Shown in pieces: positions 12,010-24,794 of a stretch of 64,000 nt of DNA. Below the pieces are notes generated by a model that saw only the letters and a program-made list of their open reading frames with translations, did not search any database and had not been told where the DNA came from. The stretch comes from Megalonaias nervosa (lineage: Eukaryota > Mollusca > Bivalvia > Unionida > Unionidae): assembly GCA_016617855.1 (NCBI GenBank), contig JAECUM010006789.1, forward strand, positions 34,865-98,864. The letters run 5' to 3'. A program made the translations under genes and the position numbers. Each line of letters begins with the position of its first letter. The first letter of the stretch is position 1.

Positions 12010-12620
12010 TAAACTATATTTTGCAAGTGAGACATGAATCCTAGGAAATCAGTTCCAAACTTTAGTATTGTTTACTGTGTTTTGCAGGTAAAACATAAAT
12101 CCTAGGAAATCAGTTCCAAACTTTAGTACTGTATACTGCGTTTTGCAGGTGAAATATGAATCCTGGAATATCAATTACAAACTTTAGCACTGTATAATGT
12201 GTTTTGCAGGTGAGGCATAAATCCACTTGGGCTATAAGTTACAAACTTTAGCAGTGTATAATGTGTTTTGCAGGTGAGATACTGAGATATGAATTCCGGA
12301 ATATAAATTACAAACTTTAGCATCATATAATGTGTTTCGCAGGTGAGATATGAATCCTGAAATATAATTACAAACTTTAGCATTGTATAATGTGTTTTGC
12401 AGGTGAGATAAGAATTCAAGGACATAAGATACTAACTTCAGCACTGTATACTGTGTTTTGCCAGTGAGATATGAATCCTTGGATATAAGTTGCAAACTTT
12501 AGCATATTTAGCAGGTGAGATACAAGTCCTGGGATACAAGTTACAAACTTTAGCAGTGTATAATGTTTCGCAGGTGAGATACAAATCTTGGGATATCAGC
12601 TGCAAATGTTAGCATACAAT
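12010..12620. repeat. About 60-bp minisatellite, about 10 diverged copies
   Basis: The repeated phrase is 'gtgttttgcaggtgagata' ... 'tacaaactttagcactgta', with a period of about 60 bp and 10-25% divergence between units, plus small indels. Because 60 is a multiple of 3, two overlapping minus-strand frames stay open with the repeating peptide HLQNTLYxAKVCN. These are repeat artefacts. Each unit carries 'tttgcag|gtgag', a splice-site-like word, so an intronic array could present many decoy sites. Confidence 0.9.
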
Positions 12621-13776
12621 AATATTGTACTCATGTAGAAACTATAGCTATACAACTTTCAAAACCTTTAACACATCTTCCAATTACTAATGCCTCAAAT
12701 TCAGCTACTGCCACCAGAAAAGTGATATTTTTGTTTTATCATTGACAAGCTCAACGTAGATATGGTCTTTACAACAATTACCTCTAATTTACATATGTAT
12801 TTCTTGTGCTGTGCTAACAAGGATGCCCATCAACATAAGAAAATGTATGTATCAAGCATATGCTTTTTAGTTTGTAGGAACTGCAATGCGGTATTTTCCA
12901 ATTTAATTAGAAATATTCAGCTTAGTGGAATTTTCCTTAATTATGGAAAATGGTGTTTAACTCTTAAAATCCTGGTTGTACATTGGAAAAAAATTATGCA
13001 CACTCATTCTATGGTCTCGCGTTCCTAACTTGTACAAATTAGGGGAAGGGATTAAAAACATCATGTTTAAATAAAATAAAATATAGGATTCAATACTCAC
13101 TATGTTTTCTATAAAAAGTATAAAGGCCAAAAAAGTAGTATTTTCCACTCAGTTACAAGCATGTAGGCATCCCTGTATCGAGTGCAAAGTGAAGATTTAT
13201 ACATGTATTATATAGTACATCACATGACAAGTTTTTGCATTCCAAATGGCTGACTACATGGATCCATTTCAAAATGGTATGGCTTTCCCCTTTACCACAT
13301 AATGTTATATTTGACTATACCTTTACCAGTGGGCACTATTACCAAGCTCCCAAATTATATGTCATGTTATGTCATGTGAGGTACTGAATCTATTACTGCT
13401 TTCTTCATGGGAACTGTTCTCCTACATTGTTTCTGAGTATAGTACCCTCTCCTTTGTGAACTGTCCTCATACAGTGTTTCAGATGGCGTATAGTGTTCCC
13501 TCCTTTGACTCTTGTGCCATGCTCTCCTAAACACACTACAGGAGAAAGTTCCCTCAGAACAAAGCAACAACTGATAATTATTTTTGGAACTATTTTCTTC
13601 AGTCAATTACCTCAATAATAAAACATACAAATATATTTTTTAAAAAATGACAAAATGATCAGATCATCAATTATATAAATTGCATAACAAATGGTGTTCT
13701 GATTTCAAAGTCATCAAGAAATTTCAAAGATATTAATTGACTAATATCAGCTTGTATTTGAAAAAATGATCAATCT
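12621..13776. other. Probable intron
   Basis: Nothing supported. At 13410-13540 the phrases 'gaactgttctcctaca' and 'gaactgtcctcataca' recur two or three times with a spacing of about 50 bp, a trace of an old tandem duplication. Confidence 0.45.
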
Positions 13777-13846
<70 letters not shown>

Positions 13847-13852
13847 TATATA
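13777..13852. repeat. Compound microsatellite (TA)n(GA)n(TA)n
   Basis: About 12 TA units, then about 22 GA units, then four TA units. Confidence 0.98.
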
Positions 13853-16728
13853 AAATTACAGCTTAATATTTGATCACAAGCTTCTAAATGACAGAGAAGA
13901 AGCCTAATGTTGACAACTGAACAATACATTCATTTTAGTAAACCTACAAAAAAGCTTTCATAATGTAAAGAAAGAAAATGAAACAGAAATAAAGTGATCA
14001 ACAAAGTACCATCAAAGGGAACAGAAAAGAAAACAAAATTATATAATATCAAGAAAAAGGGCAAAGTAACATTCCAAAGATTTAAGTTATTAACATGAAA
14101 GTAAATAATATGCAGAAAGTGAAATCAGAAGAAAATGAGGAAGGAGGATGTAAGGATGATGTTTAAAACAAATGTTCACTTGAATCCAGTACTCACTGGC
14201 AACCATGCATTAATGTATTACCCTTGTATCTTACTTGCAAAAACGTCTAGGTAAAAATTTTATATTGCCTTAGCTTATCACTACTGAAAATGTGATGTGA
14301 TGTCACACCATGATAACATAATGGAGATAACAAAGTAAAAATGTTTCAACAATATCTCTTCATTTTACATATGGCAGTGATTACAATATTAAAACAAATG
14401 TCTCATGACAGTATCGTCTCAGTTGTGCTGTGATTTTACCAGTTATTCTGGACTGTTTAAGTTTTGGATTTTATTATATTTTGATCACTGAAACAAAAGA
14501 CAGCAGTCTGCTTCACTACATGTATTGTAGACTATTACATTATTAAATATCTCTTTTTGGACTGTCAAAAGGTGTTTGTCAAAAGGTATTTGTCAAAAGG
14601 TGTTTAACAAACATGTTATGTATTGGCAGAAGTATGGACAAAGAGAGATACTACATGCCTACCACTTTAAGGTCATACATAAAAATGAGAAAATTTAAAT
14701 AATTTAATTATGGCAGCCATTCAAGAATGGCTAATGATGCATTTGCTAAAATACTATAGTGACACTAACCTGAAGTTCCAATTCTGAGTTGCAGCTCTTG
14801 CAATGGAACTTTTCTCCATTTCCATGAAGTCACTGTGAGTATGATTCTCTTTAGTTACAATACATGCAGTCAATTATGGACTAGATCCCCCAAATACAGC
14901 TAGTATATGGTCTGTACTCTCTTTAAATGTCATGCAGTCAATGTTGAGCACTGTCCCTAGTGACACATCAGCTGTGTCCACAGCATGTTTCAAACACAAA
15001 ACTACATCCAAACCACATTTTTTGTAGATATATTACAGCTGCTGCCTCAACCGGGAAGCAAAAATATTCTTGTACCAGATAAAGTATGGAATATAGAAAA
15101 TTAGTGGTGAATCATTTTCAACTTCTTTCGTTCCTACATTTTATAGTTAAAATATATCCTTATATGTTCACATGTGAAAATACACGATTTCACATCATTC
15201 CATTCAACACTTGACTCTGTGTGCCAACAAAAGTTATACCTGCAGCATGAAAAATTAGCATTTTGCATGCCAGACTAATATCCACAAACTGCATTACCTT
15301 TCAGGTATGGAAATTATCCTTATTAAGATATTTACATGCCACCATTTGTTTGTCACCAAAGTTATGTCCCCTGTACAACAGTGCCAACAATGTTAAAAAC
15401 CCATTATGATGCACCATCCTTGGACTTGCTTTGTACTTGAAGGGAGTAAAATAGTTCAAAAAATGTCAAAAATATAAATTTATTTCAACAGGCCAAGTCA
15501 TTCCACACCTACCATTTTCTGAAATTGCTGACATTTTTATGATCAGCATCTGAAAATGATTAAAGCTGAGGTGAATTTACAAAACAGGGTGTATAAAACT
15601 GAGATGAATTTATAAATCAGGAGTGAATTTACAAATAAGAGTGAACTTTATCTTCCAAGCTTGGACTCGGGAGCAAGTTTGGTATTTAATAAAATGTTCT
15701 TTTCCTGCAAATGCTGCACAGTATTTCATCCTGTGATACAAATAGAACTATTATACCCACACAATTAAATATATCTAGTATTAAAGAAGGAAATGAAAAT
15801 ATTTTCTATTTTATCACTCTTGAGACATAGATACCATGTTCACATTATTGTGTATGGAAGGAAAATTTTTAGCTCTTGCACAACTACATTTATTATTTAT
15901 TTTTTCTCAAACGATTCTGTTCAAAAGCTGCAACTTTCATCAGCACTTCTTGACAATGGAAAACACATTCCATCCTTAATTACTAAATTGCATCAGGCCA
16001 GTAAGTGCATTAAATATTAGATGGCACAACAGATTTCATCTGAGATGTATTCAACAAAAGTTGCAATGAGATTCATGAATGTCTGTCTTATAGACTCTCC
16101 TGCCCTGTGCAAGTTTCTGGATGAATGCTTTTATGGAAAGGAAAGGAAAAAGCCAATGAGAAACTATATACAAAGAATAGAAAACTAACAAATTAGATGA
16201 CTATTTAAAACATGCATTTCTTCTTTTTATTGAAACCAATAAAGGAGGCATGCATATAAAATGGATAGATATAATGTAAATAATAGCTACTGGTAGGATC
16301 CAAAACATAGAAAGAAATGACGATTAAGATTTGCTACCAAACATACCTGGCAATCTAGTGTTAGCAGCTCAAAGAAAAGATAATTCAAGTGTTACATGCC
16401 TAGCAAGCAGTGCAATTATATGTACAGCTGCATGTACATAATATACGTGTACATTCCAATTAATGAGGTAAAGGGGAGATAACTCCTCTTGTACAGAACT
16501 CCACAGCCCCATGCAAGTTTTCGCCATGGAATCTTCCGCTTTTCCCAGTCTTTCACACATGGTGATTAAATTACCATCTATTTGAAAAACTTAGTCTCTG
16601 ATTTCTTCAAGCCAAAAAACTCTTGCCCAACCTCCCCCTATATGAAAAAAAAAATTAATTTATTGTAAAGCCCCTTAATTATAAGAAAATTGGCCTGTTA
16701 TGTCCTCCACCTCTTGATACTTTTGTAC
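13853..16728. other. Probable intron without recognised features
   Basis: AT-rich sequence. A 15-bp unit 'gtgtttgtcaaaag' is repeated three times at 14570-14610. No exon or element ends were found. Confidence 0.45.
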
Positions 16729-16806
16729 CTGTCTGATCAAGGGATTAGGCCTCGTCCTGGTAGGCAGATAGTCTGGAGCATCGTAATACACTTCCTCGTC
16801 CCCGGG
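16729..16806 (-). CDS. Exon C of an unrecognised minus-strand gene (26 codons)
   Basis: The minus strand reads gctcttatag|CCCGGGGACGAG...ATCAGACAG|gtacaa. The 78-nt block is GC-rich (more than half G+C) in a region of about 33% G+C, starts and ends in phase 0 and has no stop. It encodes PGDEEVYYDAP followed by DYLPTRTRPNPLIRQ. The segment is acidic at first, then basic, and contains YDAP, a YxxP pattern that in other proteins serves as a phosphotyrosine docking site for Crk/Nck-type SH2 domains. That use here is inference only. The donor (gtacaa) is acceptable rather than ideal. The pogo element at 16978-20020 sits in the intron 171 bp upstream of this exon. The protein family was not recognised. 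Confidence 0.65.
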
Positions 16807-16977
16807 CTATAAGAGCCAATAAAGATGACACAAATCACCAACTAATAGGGTAACTAAATTTCCCAAAAACAGAGATGTGAGGGGAATGGGAAACTTGTCA
16901 AAGATGAACAGTACTAATTAAATAAAACTTTACTGAAGTTTTCTAAGAAAGAATTTCAGAAGATGAATTATAAAATA

Positions 16978-19900
16978 CCGTATATTCCCTAATTAATAAC
17001 CCACTCTAATTAATGACCCTCCTCCCTTTTTTAAGAATAGAAAATTTAAAACTTACCATGAACATCATCATTTTGCTATCCATAAGTGCAAAACAAGAAT
17101 AAAGTAGTCCACAATGATATTTTTAACATAATCCCATTTGCATGTAACTTTCTGTAAAATTCACATAGTACAACTGCATTGCATTACTGATGCCTTTCAG
17201 AAACAGTCACACAGTGGAACTTTGTATAGTCAATGTCAATTCATTCTTCTGCTAATAATAATGCAACAATTTAAAAGAAAACTTTAGCATAGAGACTGTT
17301 AATAAACTTTAGGAACTTGTTTAATTATCAATCCATGGTATGCAAATTACGATCGTCTTAAATTAGTGAATATAACATGAAGGTTATCCAAGTTTTCTCC
17401 TACCAAGGCAGCACCCCCCGCCATGTGTGCATGCTATAGAATTTGATTTTTACTTGCATTACCATGCTGTAGTAATATTTTAAATGGCTCATTTCCTATT
17501 TCAAACAATGCACCAAGTTCAAAATAGTAAAACCAGTCTAATTTGATTACATAGCTATATTTTATTTTTCAGCTAAATTCTAAATTTTTCTAAGTTTAAA
17601 GACAACATAATAACAAGAAGATCAACATAATAAATTTCAATTTAATAACTTACTAATTTATGAAGAGTGGCAATGCTGTTGTATTACTAAACTCTTAACC
17701 TGCTACTGATGGGTCTAATTCCCTGTTGTTGTTATTGGATTCAGAGTTACAGTAGATGAGTCAACTTCCAGAAGAATTTCACATTTCCAGAATCAATTGC
17801 AGACAGTAACCAGTGTTATTATTTATTTAAAATCGGAAGGTGTGTAGTTCATGCCATCTGGCAATCATTTATAGGTAGGTGACTACTCTACTGATTTTGA
17901 ATTACCAGTAACGGCTAGGCACAGCTTTGATTCAGCATTTAAAAAATAGAGTATGTGGCATCATTTTGGAATGTTTGAGACGGCCTAAGGTAAGGAAACT
18001 AACTATGAATTGACCTTGTTTGGTTGAAATGGCTCTACTGCAGTTCATTGGTAAACGGAAAGGATGATTCACCATACCCTAGTATTTTATACTATGTTCA
18101 TAATGAAAAATGCCAACACACATTTTGGTCCTTCATTATTCTTTACGAAAACCTGTGGGTTATATATGTCCATGGATAATCTATCTTTTACACACAATAG
18201 AAAAACTGTGGGTAATACACAAGTGTGTGTTATCCTTGGACGCTTGTTATATTCGCTAATTTATGGTACTCAGTCTACTGCCACCGGCCATCAGTCAGCT
18301 GACCTATCATCATCAGAATTTGTGTCATGGCAATCAGATACTGATAGCAAAATCTCGCTTCAAATGGTATGTTTTCTAGCACTTGCTCTTCAATTTCAAC
18401 ATCTTCTAGAGAAAACCCATCAATGGTGCACTATCTTCATCATCAGCTGAAATAAAAGATTCTCAGAACCATCAAGAGCTGAAGAAATGCTGCATTTCTT
18501 GAAGGATTTGGGTATGAATACGTGTGTAATAGTTACCCATGACTCCTCAATCCATCTTAAAACCAGTGACTTGGGAGGGGCTCTGCAGTTACCACTTAAC
18601 AGTTTTATCTACCTGGCCCTAACATAACCACTCATCATACAGTTTAACTATTTTAGCCTTGAAGGGCTTATTCCAGGATACATCCACTGGTTGTAATTTT
18701 GATGTACAACCTCCTGGAATTACACATGTCTGTGTTGAAAAGTTTTACGCACATGGTGTTAAAAAATTTTATGCATGTCTTTCACTCTTGAGGTCTAATG
18801 GCCATGAAATGTGTTCCATACTAGCAATCTCCAGTGCTGATTATTTTGCACCACAATTTCTTCCACCAGAACAAAAAAAGCTCTGCTCACTGGCCCATGA
18901 TATTTGCCCTGCACCTTACAAATATACAAAAAACCCACATGGTATATCATAATTTGGGTAATGGTCACAAACCTGTCTTGTGTACCTGCAAGGCCAACTT
19001 AGGACCATCTGCAAACGCACCCAACAGTTAGCTTGTATTTTTCACACAGAGTGGACAAAACTGAAATTTTCATTCTGGCCTTTAATATCATAGGTGCTTC
19101 TTCCTGGCATTTCCAAATACACAGGAGTTTCATCCATGTTGCCGATTTCCGAGTTTTTCCTGGCATTTCCAAATACATGGGAGTTTCATTCATGCTGATA
19201 ATTTCTACATTTTTCCTGGCATTTTCAAATACATGGGAGTTTCTTCCATGTTGCCAATTTCAAAGTCATTGTACACTCCAAGGTGCTGGATTTGTGCAGC
19301 GTATCATAAGAATTTGTCAATGAGCCCATCTGTAACCTCAACAGATTTTTGCTAAATGTGAGTGGTTCTGAGAAAGCTAATATTGTAGCGCTGTTTAAAT
19401 CTTGTGAACCAACTGTTGGAAGCTTTGAAAGACTGATGTCCACTCTCTTTATGCCGATGCAGAGCTTTTCCAATTACTCCAACCACTGCCTCTCATCTTT
19501 CAGTAAACCATTCAAGCAGTTTTTCCTCTATGTCCATGTACTTCAATGGCTTACCTGCTACATGTGACCTTTTTATTGGTTTCGATATTGTCTCAATTTT
19601 TTTTTTGTTGATTTGCACCATTTTCGAACATGTTATCTATCTACATTATATATCTTGCTGGCATGGTGTTTTCCTTTTGTTCACATTGTTACAATGTATA
19701 TATCAATGTATAAATTACTAAAGTCACAGGCACACATGTAGTGTTAAACATGATGCAATAGCTGCGTGGCAAGTTCAAAGACTTATCAGTCCTACTTCAA
19801 CCAGCTGCTGAGTGAGAAAATGTGTTAATCGAATGATCAGTTTAACTGCTAATTTTTACAATGACTGAATTTAGTGGCAGAAAGACCCCACATGTACAGG

Positions 19901-20020
19901 TGGTCATTAAAAGAGTACATCAAAAGAACAACTTTAGCTTTCATTATTTTTGTGCTCTAATAATTGCTCCCCCTCCTGAAAATGTAACACCCCTGGGGTT
20001 ATCAACTGGGGAATATACGG
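16978..20020 (-). mobile_element. pogo-type DNA transposon, both ends intact
   Basis: The left end starts CCGTATATTCCC and the right end is its inverse (gggaatatacgg). Over 25 bp the two ends match at 22 positions, continuing through ATAACCC. Each end is flanked by TA (16976-16977 and 20021-20022), the target duplication of the Tc1/mariner/pogo superfamily. The interior codes, on the minus strand, for a decayed transposase with a CENP-B-type HTH and a DDE domain (separate entry). At 3043 bp the length is normal for an autonomous pogo/Tigger element. It probably inserted into an intron of the host gene whose next exon is at 16729-16806, in the same transcriptional orientation. Confidence 0.88.
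18060..19570 (-). pseudogene. Decayed pogo transposase
   Basis: Read from 19570 downward on the minus strand with several stops and frameshifts, three regions are visible. The HTH_Tnp_Tc5/CENP-B-like region contains YMDIEEKLLEWFTER and, after a gap, FKASNSWFTRFKQRYNISF. The start of the DDE domain has GNMEETPMYLKMPGK, matching the family's NMDETPxxxDMP box that carries the first catalytic aspartate. This box occurs three times in tandem (see findings). Then come ADGPKLALQV, in the position of the family's DGTKLPPMVIFK, and near 18720-18650 GGCTSKLQPVDVSWNKPFK, matching the conserved TxxLQPLDVxxNKPFK motif before the last catalytic residue. After it come KLYDEWL and, near 18440, SISSALDGSEN. 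The protein cannot be expressed as it stands. Confidence 0.85.
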
Positions 20021-20249
20021 TATGCCACTGCAACTGCTAGCAGATATTTGTGTGCAAAGCTCTAGTTTCTGAAAGAAAAAGAAGCAAGTGCAAGTATCCA
20101 ACAACAAGAAATAGTAGTCTTGACCACTCAAGTCCTCATAAATATTAAATTCATTTTTTAAATTCAAAATTACCAATAAGCGAAAGTAATTCAATACTAT
20201 AAAATAAAAATAAAGTCATAAACCTAGTAAATTTCTACTAGATATACTG

Positions 20250-20450
20250 CATATGCTCACTCACCAATTTCAAATGTAAACTGCACAAACCCAGATCTGC
20301 CATTGCATGATGTACTAGCAGATATGGGTCTATGTAACCTGTTAAGATTGATAAGTAGAACAAACAACACAGATCCTGCCCTGCTGGTGCATTATGCAAT
20401 GACAGATCAGGGTCTACATAGTTTGCAGTGGAAACTGGTACAGATGGTAC
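20250..20450. mobile_element. M1 MITE relative (diverged)
   Basis: The interior hairpin motifs 'cacaaacccagatctgcc', 'agcagatatgggtctatg', 'acacagatcctgcc' and 'gacagatcagggtctaca' match the M1 family in order and spacing. The ends are eroded. A right-end 'ggtacagatggtac' resembles the family terminus. Confidence 0.6.
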
Positions 20451-21320
20451 TAACTCCAAAATAATATTTGATTTATTTTGGTCCTGTACAAAGACACCAA
20501 CCAAATTTGGTTCATGTCCATTTATTACAATCTGAGATTTCTTTAGGCTCTTTTCCCCTCTAATAATACTGATAGCCATGCACTTATATGTACATCAACA
20601 ACATTTGTCGATCCAACTCATTACATATTTCAGGCTGAAATCAAAAGAATTAATATAATCAAGTACCAAGTAAAGTTAAGAATAGATGAACTAATTAACA
20701 ACAAAGTTGCAGTGGCAATTAGAAGAATTTTATTTTTTTCTGAGTCTAAGTATAAGATACTGATATGGTAAGAAAAACAATAACTAAAAAATACCAAACA
20801 ATACTTGCATGTGAAAAATCTACAAATGCTTTGTGTAATAAAAGTCATTAAAAACAATACTGATTTATCCATTCTTGAATAACAATGTGATGCTAACTTT
20901 ACTAATAAACTCTAAAAATACAATTTAACCAAGTCTCTCATACTACCAGGTCATACAATTTCTAAAATTCCATATTCTTAATGATATAAATTCAAATAAA
21001 AAGGGCACTGAGGAGTATGATAGAAGACAAGAGTATTGGATTGTACATTATACGCCTACCCCATGCTTAATAATCTCTATTTAGGCACTAGTAGAACATG
21101 GTTCATTCAAGTAATTATTGACCAATGGGTCTCAATGACCCACACCTTTGGTCAAGGTATGTGGTCTTGTACTAAACTTATTGTGTAGGAAGCATTATTT
21201 TCTTATTCAAATTGCCATATCCATTATCTGTGACCTTCAGGCCACAAAATCTACAGGTTCCTTTTTTCCTCATATGCAAGCCTTCCACAAACTTAGTCAA
21301 CAAACTTACTCCAGCATATG
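20451..21320. other. Probable intron
   Basis: No feature recognised. Confidence 0.45.
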
Positions 21321-21522
21321 GTTTTGTAGGGTCTAAGGCCATTCCTTAGCACAGGATATTATATAAATGGTGGACAGTGTATCTGGTGGAGGAAGAACCA
21401 GGGAAGACCACAAGATGAACCACTGACCTTGTAGAACTAAAACTTGAAGTTTCACAGACTGGGGTGAGATTTGTGTGTGATCTGTAAAGGAGAGCACCTT
21501 AGGTCACTAGTCAATCTGGGGC
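21321..21522 (-). mobile_element. SINE-B, old diverged copy
   Basis: The order of phrases matches the younger SINE-B copies at 28.7 and 52.9 kb: 'agggtctaaggccatt', 'cttagcacaggatat', 'atggtggacagt', 'ggtggaggaagaacc', 'accactgacc', then 'gatctgtaaagg' and 'agcacctt'. Divergence is much higher, suggesting an older insertion. No target duplication could be read. Confidence 0.65.
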
Positions 21523-21579
21523 CCCCATGTACTCCAGAATAAAGTTTGTTATGCAAAACCCATTTTTCCTTGCATCACA

Positions 21580-22260
21580 ATTACCTTGACCTCTGACCTC
21601 AAAATCAACAGTCTTCTTCCATACCTTACATACAAGCCATCCCAAAAACATTTGTCAAGTTTAAAAGCCCTGAACCAACGTTAATGTGTAAAACCAGCTC
21701 TCTTTTAGTCACTGGCCTTTTTTTAAACACAAAATCAACAAGTTCCCTTCCTATGCAATGCACAAGTCATTTACAAACTTTCGTCAAGGTAAATGGTCAA
21801 GAACTGAATTTTTCGTGCATAACTAATTTTTATACTTTCAGATAATGACCATGACCATTTGACCTCAAACATGATAGGCATCTTCCTTACCCCAAGTGCA
21901 AGCAATTCTCAAAGTTTTGTCCAGGTCTGTGATATAGAACTAATTTATTGTACAGAAACAATTTTTCTTACTTCTTTCATAGCAATCTTGATCTTTGACA
22001 TTTTGATCCCAAGATCGATACGTTTCTATGTTACCCACTCCCACCAAGTACTAGCTGATCACAAAGTTTGCTAACTGTAGATGTGGATAACTCAAGTTAA
22101 TGTACTGAAGAAAATTACTGGTAAAATATGGACAGATGGACAACATCATAATACGCATGCCATAAGGCAGGCATATAAGACAAAACTTTGCGATGTTTAA
22201 ATGACGATATTAACAAACTGATGGCATAGATACTGCTGCTGTGCTGTAAAACACCAAACC
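21580..22260. repeat. TGACCT-rich dispersed repeat
   Basis: The block is built from phrases such as 'ccttgacctctgacctcaaa', 'catacaagccatccc' and 'aaaccat/aactaattttt', which recur at 25.9 and 38.9-39.5 kb. These are typical of a dispersed molluscan repeat (general knowledge). It ends near 'gctgtaaaacaccaaacc', which looks like a repeat 3' end. Direct TGACCT half-sites are a notable property (see findings). Confidence 0.55.
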
Positions 22261-22479
22261 AAACCAATCTTCGACTTTAAGTATGTCTTCTTTTCATGAA
22301 GAAAACAGACATTGGGGAAGAAGAAAAACAAATCACAAAGGATTGTAGATACAGTAGGGAAAATTAAAGTACCTTTTTAAAACAAATAAAAAAGGAATAA
22401 ACTATGAAATAAAGTAATGCTTGTATCAAGCATTTTTCAGTAAAGGATGGAATAAAAAAAAATTCACATCATGCATGGT

Positions 22480-22985
22480 TTAAGGAGCCTAACTGTAAGA
22501 CTAGTCTTGTTAACAAGCATTTACTGAACAATGTGAGCTTGTTAAGTTGCTTAGGCATTTGAAGCAAGCAAATACGTGTTTACTGATTGAATGACTATCC
22601 ATAAATCACACCTAAAATTGCCTTACCATTCTAACTTTTATGAAAGAAAGTTGTCACTCGAGTTTTCAAAATGCAACAGCAACACTAAATTATAATGTTT
22701 TACATGGAATGACATGATTTGCTAATGAAACAGGTCATTGCGACTTATATACCTTGGGTAAAATTAAGAGTAAAATACATATTGACTGAATGAGATTGAC
22801 TATCCATTAATCCCACCAAAGTCTGTCTTACCTTGTTATTGTAATTTATGTGCAAGAATGTTGTCACATGATTTTTTACAATATAACTACAACATTAAAA
22901 TTACAATGTGTTTACATGCATGACATAATTTTTGCCAATGACATAGGTCAAAGTGACCCATTTGCCTCAGGTAAAACTAACAGCA
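22480..22985. repeat. Old tandem duplication of about 190 bp
   Basis: The segment with 'tgactatccataaatcacacc', 'gaaagttgtcactcgag' and 'caggtcattgcgac' at about 22590-22780 returns at about 22795-22985 as 'tgactatccattaatccc', 'gaatgttgtcacatg' and 'taggtcaaagtgac'. Similarity is estimated by eye at around 75%. Confidence 0.6.
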
Positions 22986-23079
22986 GAAAACGAATTATTT
23001 GAACCAAGCTGAAAAACAGTAAATAATACATAACAGTATAAAACCAAAGTTTGTGAACAGAACTTAAAGTAAGGCTGAT

Positions 23080-23925
23080 TAGATGACTCAGATGTATTAT
23101 TTTCACAGATACATGGAACTGGGTAGATGACTCAGATGTATTATTTTCACAGATACATGGAAGTGGGTAGATGACTCAGATGTATTATTTTCACAGATAC
23201 ATGGAACTGGGTAGATGACTCAGATGTATTATTTTCACAGATACATGGAACTGGGTAGATGACTCGGATGTATTATTTTTACAAACAGATAAAAGGAACT
23301 GGGTAGATGACTTAGATGTATTATTTTCACAAACAGATAAAAGAAACTGGGTAGATGACTCAGATGTATTATTTTTACAAACAGATATAATGAACTGGGT
23401 AGATGACTCAGATATGTTATATTCACAAACAGATACAAGGAACTGGGTAGATGACTCAGACGTATTATTTTCACAAACAGATACAAGGAACTGTGTAGAT
23501 GACTCGGATGTATTATTTTCACAAACAGATACAAGGAACTAGGTAGACAACTCAGATGTATTATTTTCACAGATACATGGAACTGGGTAGATGACTCAGA
23601 TGTATTATTTTCACAAGATACATATAACTGGGTAGATGACCCTGATGTATTATTTCAACAAACAGATATGTGGAACTGGGTAGATGACTCATGTTTTATT
23701 TTCACAGACAGATACACTGAACTGGGTAGATGACTCAGATATATTACATTCGCAAACAGATTCATAGAACTCGGTAGATGACTCAGATGTATTATTTTCA
23801 CAGACAGATTACATGGAACTGGGTAGATGACTCATGTTCTATATTCAGACAGATAAATGAAACTGGGTAGATGACTCATGTTCTATATTCACAGACAGAT
23901 AAATGGAACTGGGTAAATACACAGA
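23080..23925. repeat. 44-48-bp minisatellite, about 18 copies
   Basis: The unit is 'ggaactgggtagatgactca' plus 'gatgtattattttcacaga(caga)tacat'. A 4-bp presence/absence polymorphism (caga) gives 44- and 48-bp forms that occur in blocks: 44-bp units on the left, 48-bp units in the middle. This is informative about how the array grew. Open minus-strand frames across it are artefacts. Confidence 0.95.
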
Positions 23926-24794
23926 AACACAATTACAACAAATGAAGAGAGTCTGAGATACAATACTTAACAAGAAATGCAGAAACTACATGCTGGACAA
24001 AAATCTGTCAAATATTGAAGCAACCGAGTGTCTCAATTTTATCATTTGAAACCAAAATGAAAATTTCAAGAAGAATATAAAAAAGGAAATGTTACATGCA
24101 GCAAATAGGACTGGATTATAAGAGCATTACAGAAAACATTTTTGAAACATCGTTGCTCATAAAATTCAATGTTGTATGACGGCTGAAATATGCCATGCTT
24201 ACAGAACTGAATAAAATTAATATCTCCCATGCTAAATTTTATTTTATTTCATCTCCATGCATATGAAAATGAAAATCTCCCATGCTGAATTTTATTTTAC
24301 TTATCTCTAAGCATATGAAAATGAAAATGTCATAAACAAATTACCACTAGCGTAATCAATGTCCCCCATTACAATTAGTTTAATGAAAAGAACTGACAAA
24401 CTGTGTCAAATAAATTTAAGTATTTTGGTACTATAAAAAGCACTTCTTATATCCATTTTTCTCATTTTTATTAGGTGCGCATTTTACCTTAGAACCAAAA
24501 AAGATTTTTTTATTGCCGGGTTGATCTGAAAAGAGTATCTTGGCACTAATGCCGCTTACACGTCCTCTTTGCTTCTTGTGAAATATTAAATTTGTTGCAA
24601 TGTTACTACATTCTTTACATTCTTTACTAGTTTTGTTAAAGAAAGCAATAGTGCTCAATGGTTCTGTTCTTTGATTTTTTTTTTAATAAACTCATTTAAT
24701 TTCACACTGTTGTTTAGTTTTTGTTCTATGGCCCAAATGGAAATACACACAAGAGATGGTAACTTGTTCATCTACTCTGAACTTAAAGGGTTAA
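23926..24794. other. Non-coding stretch
   Basis: Contains a tandem duplication of about 57 bp ('ctcccatgctaaattttatt' ... 'catatgaaaatgaaaa') at 24220-24340. Nothing else is supported. Confidence 0.5.

Noticed and set aside
12171..12495. Two overlapping minus-strand frames with HLQNTLY repeats
   Set aside because: Product of the 60-bp tandem array. Two frames open over the same DNA with the same motif show repeat periodicity, not a gene.
23235..23570. Long open minus-strand frame encoding repeated SSLYLFVKIIHLSHLP units
   Set aside because: It lies wholly within the 44-48-bp minisatellite. The frame is open only because 48 is a multiple of 3, and it breaks where 44-bp units occur.
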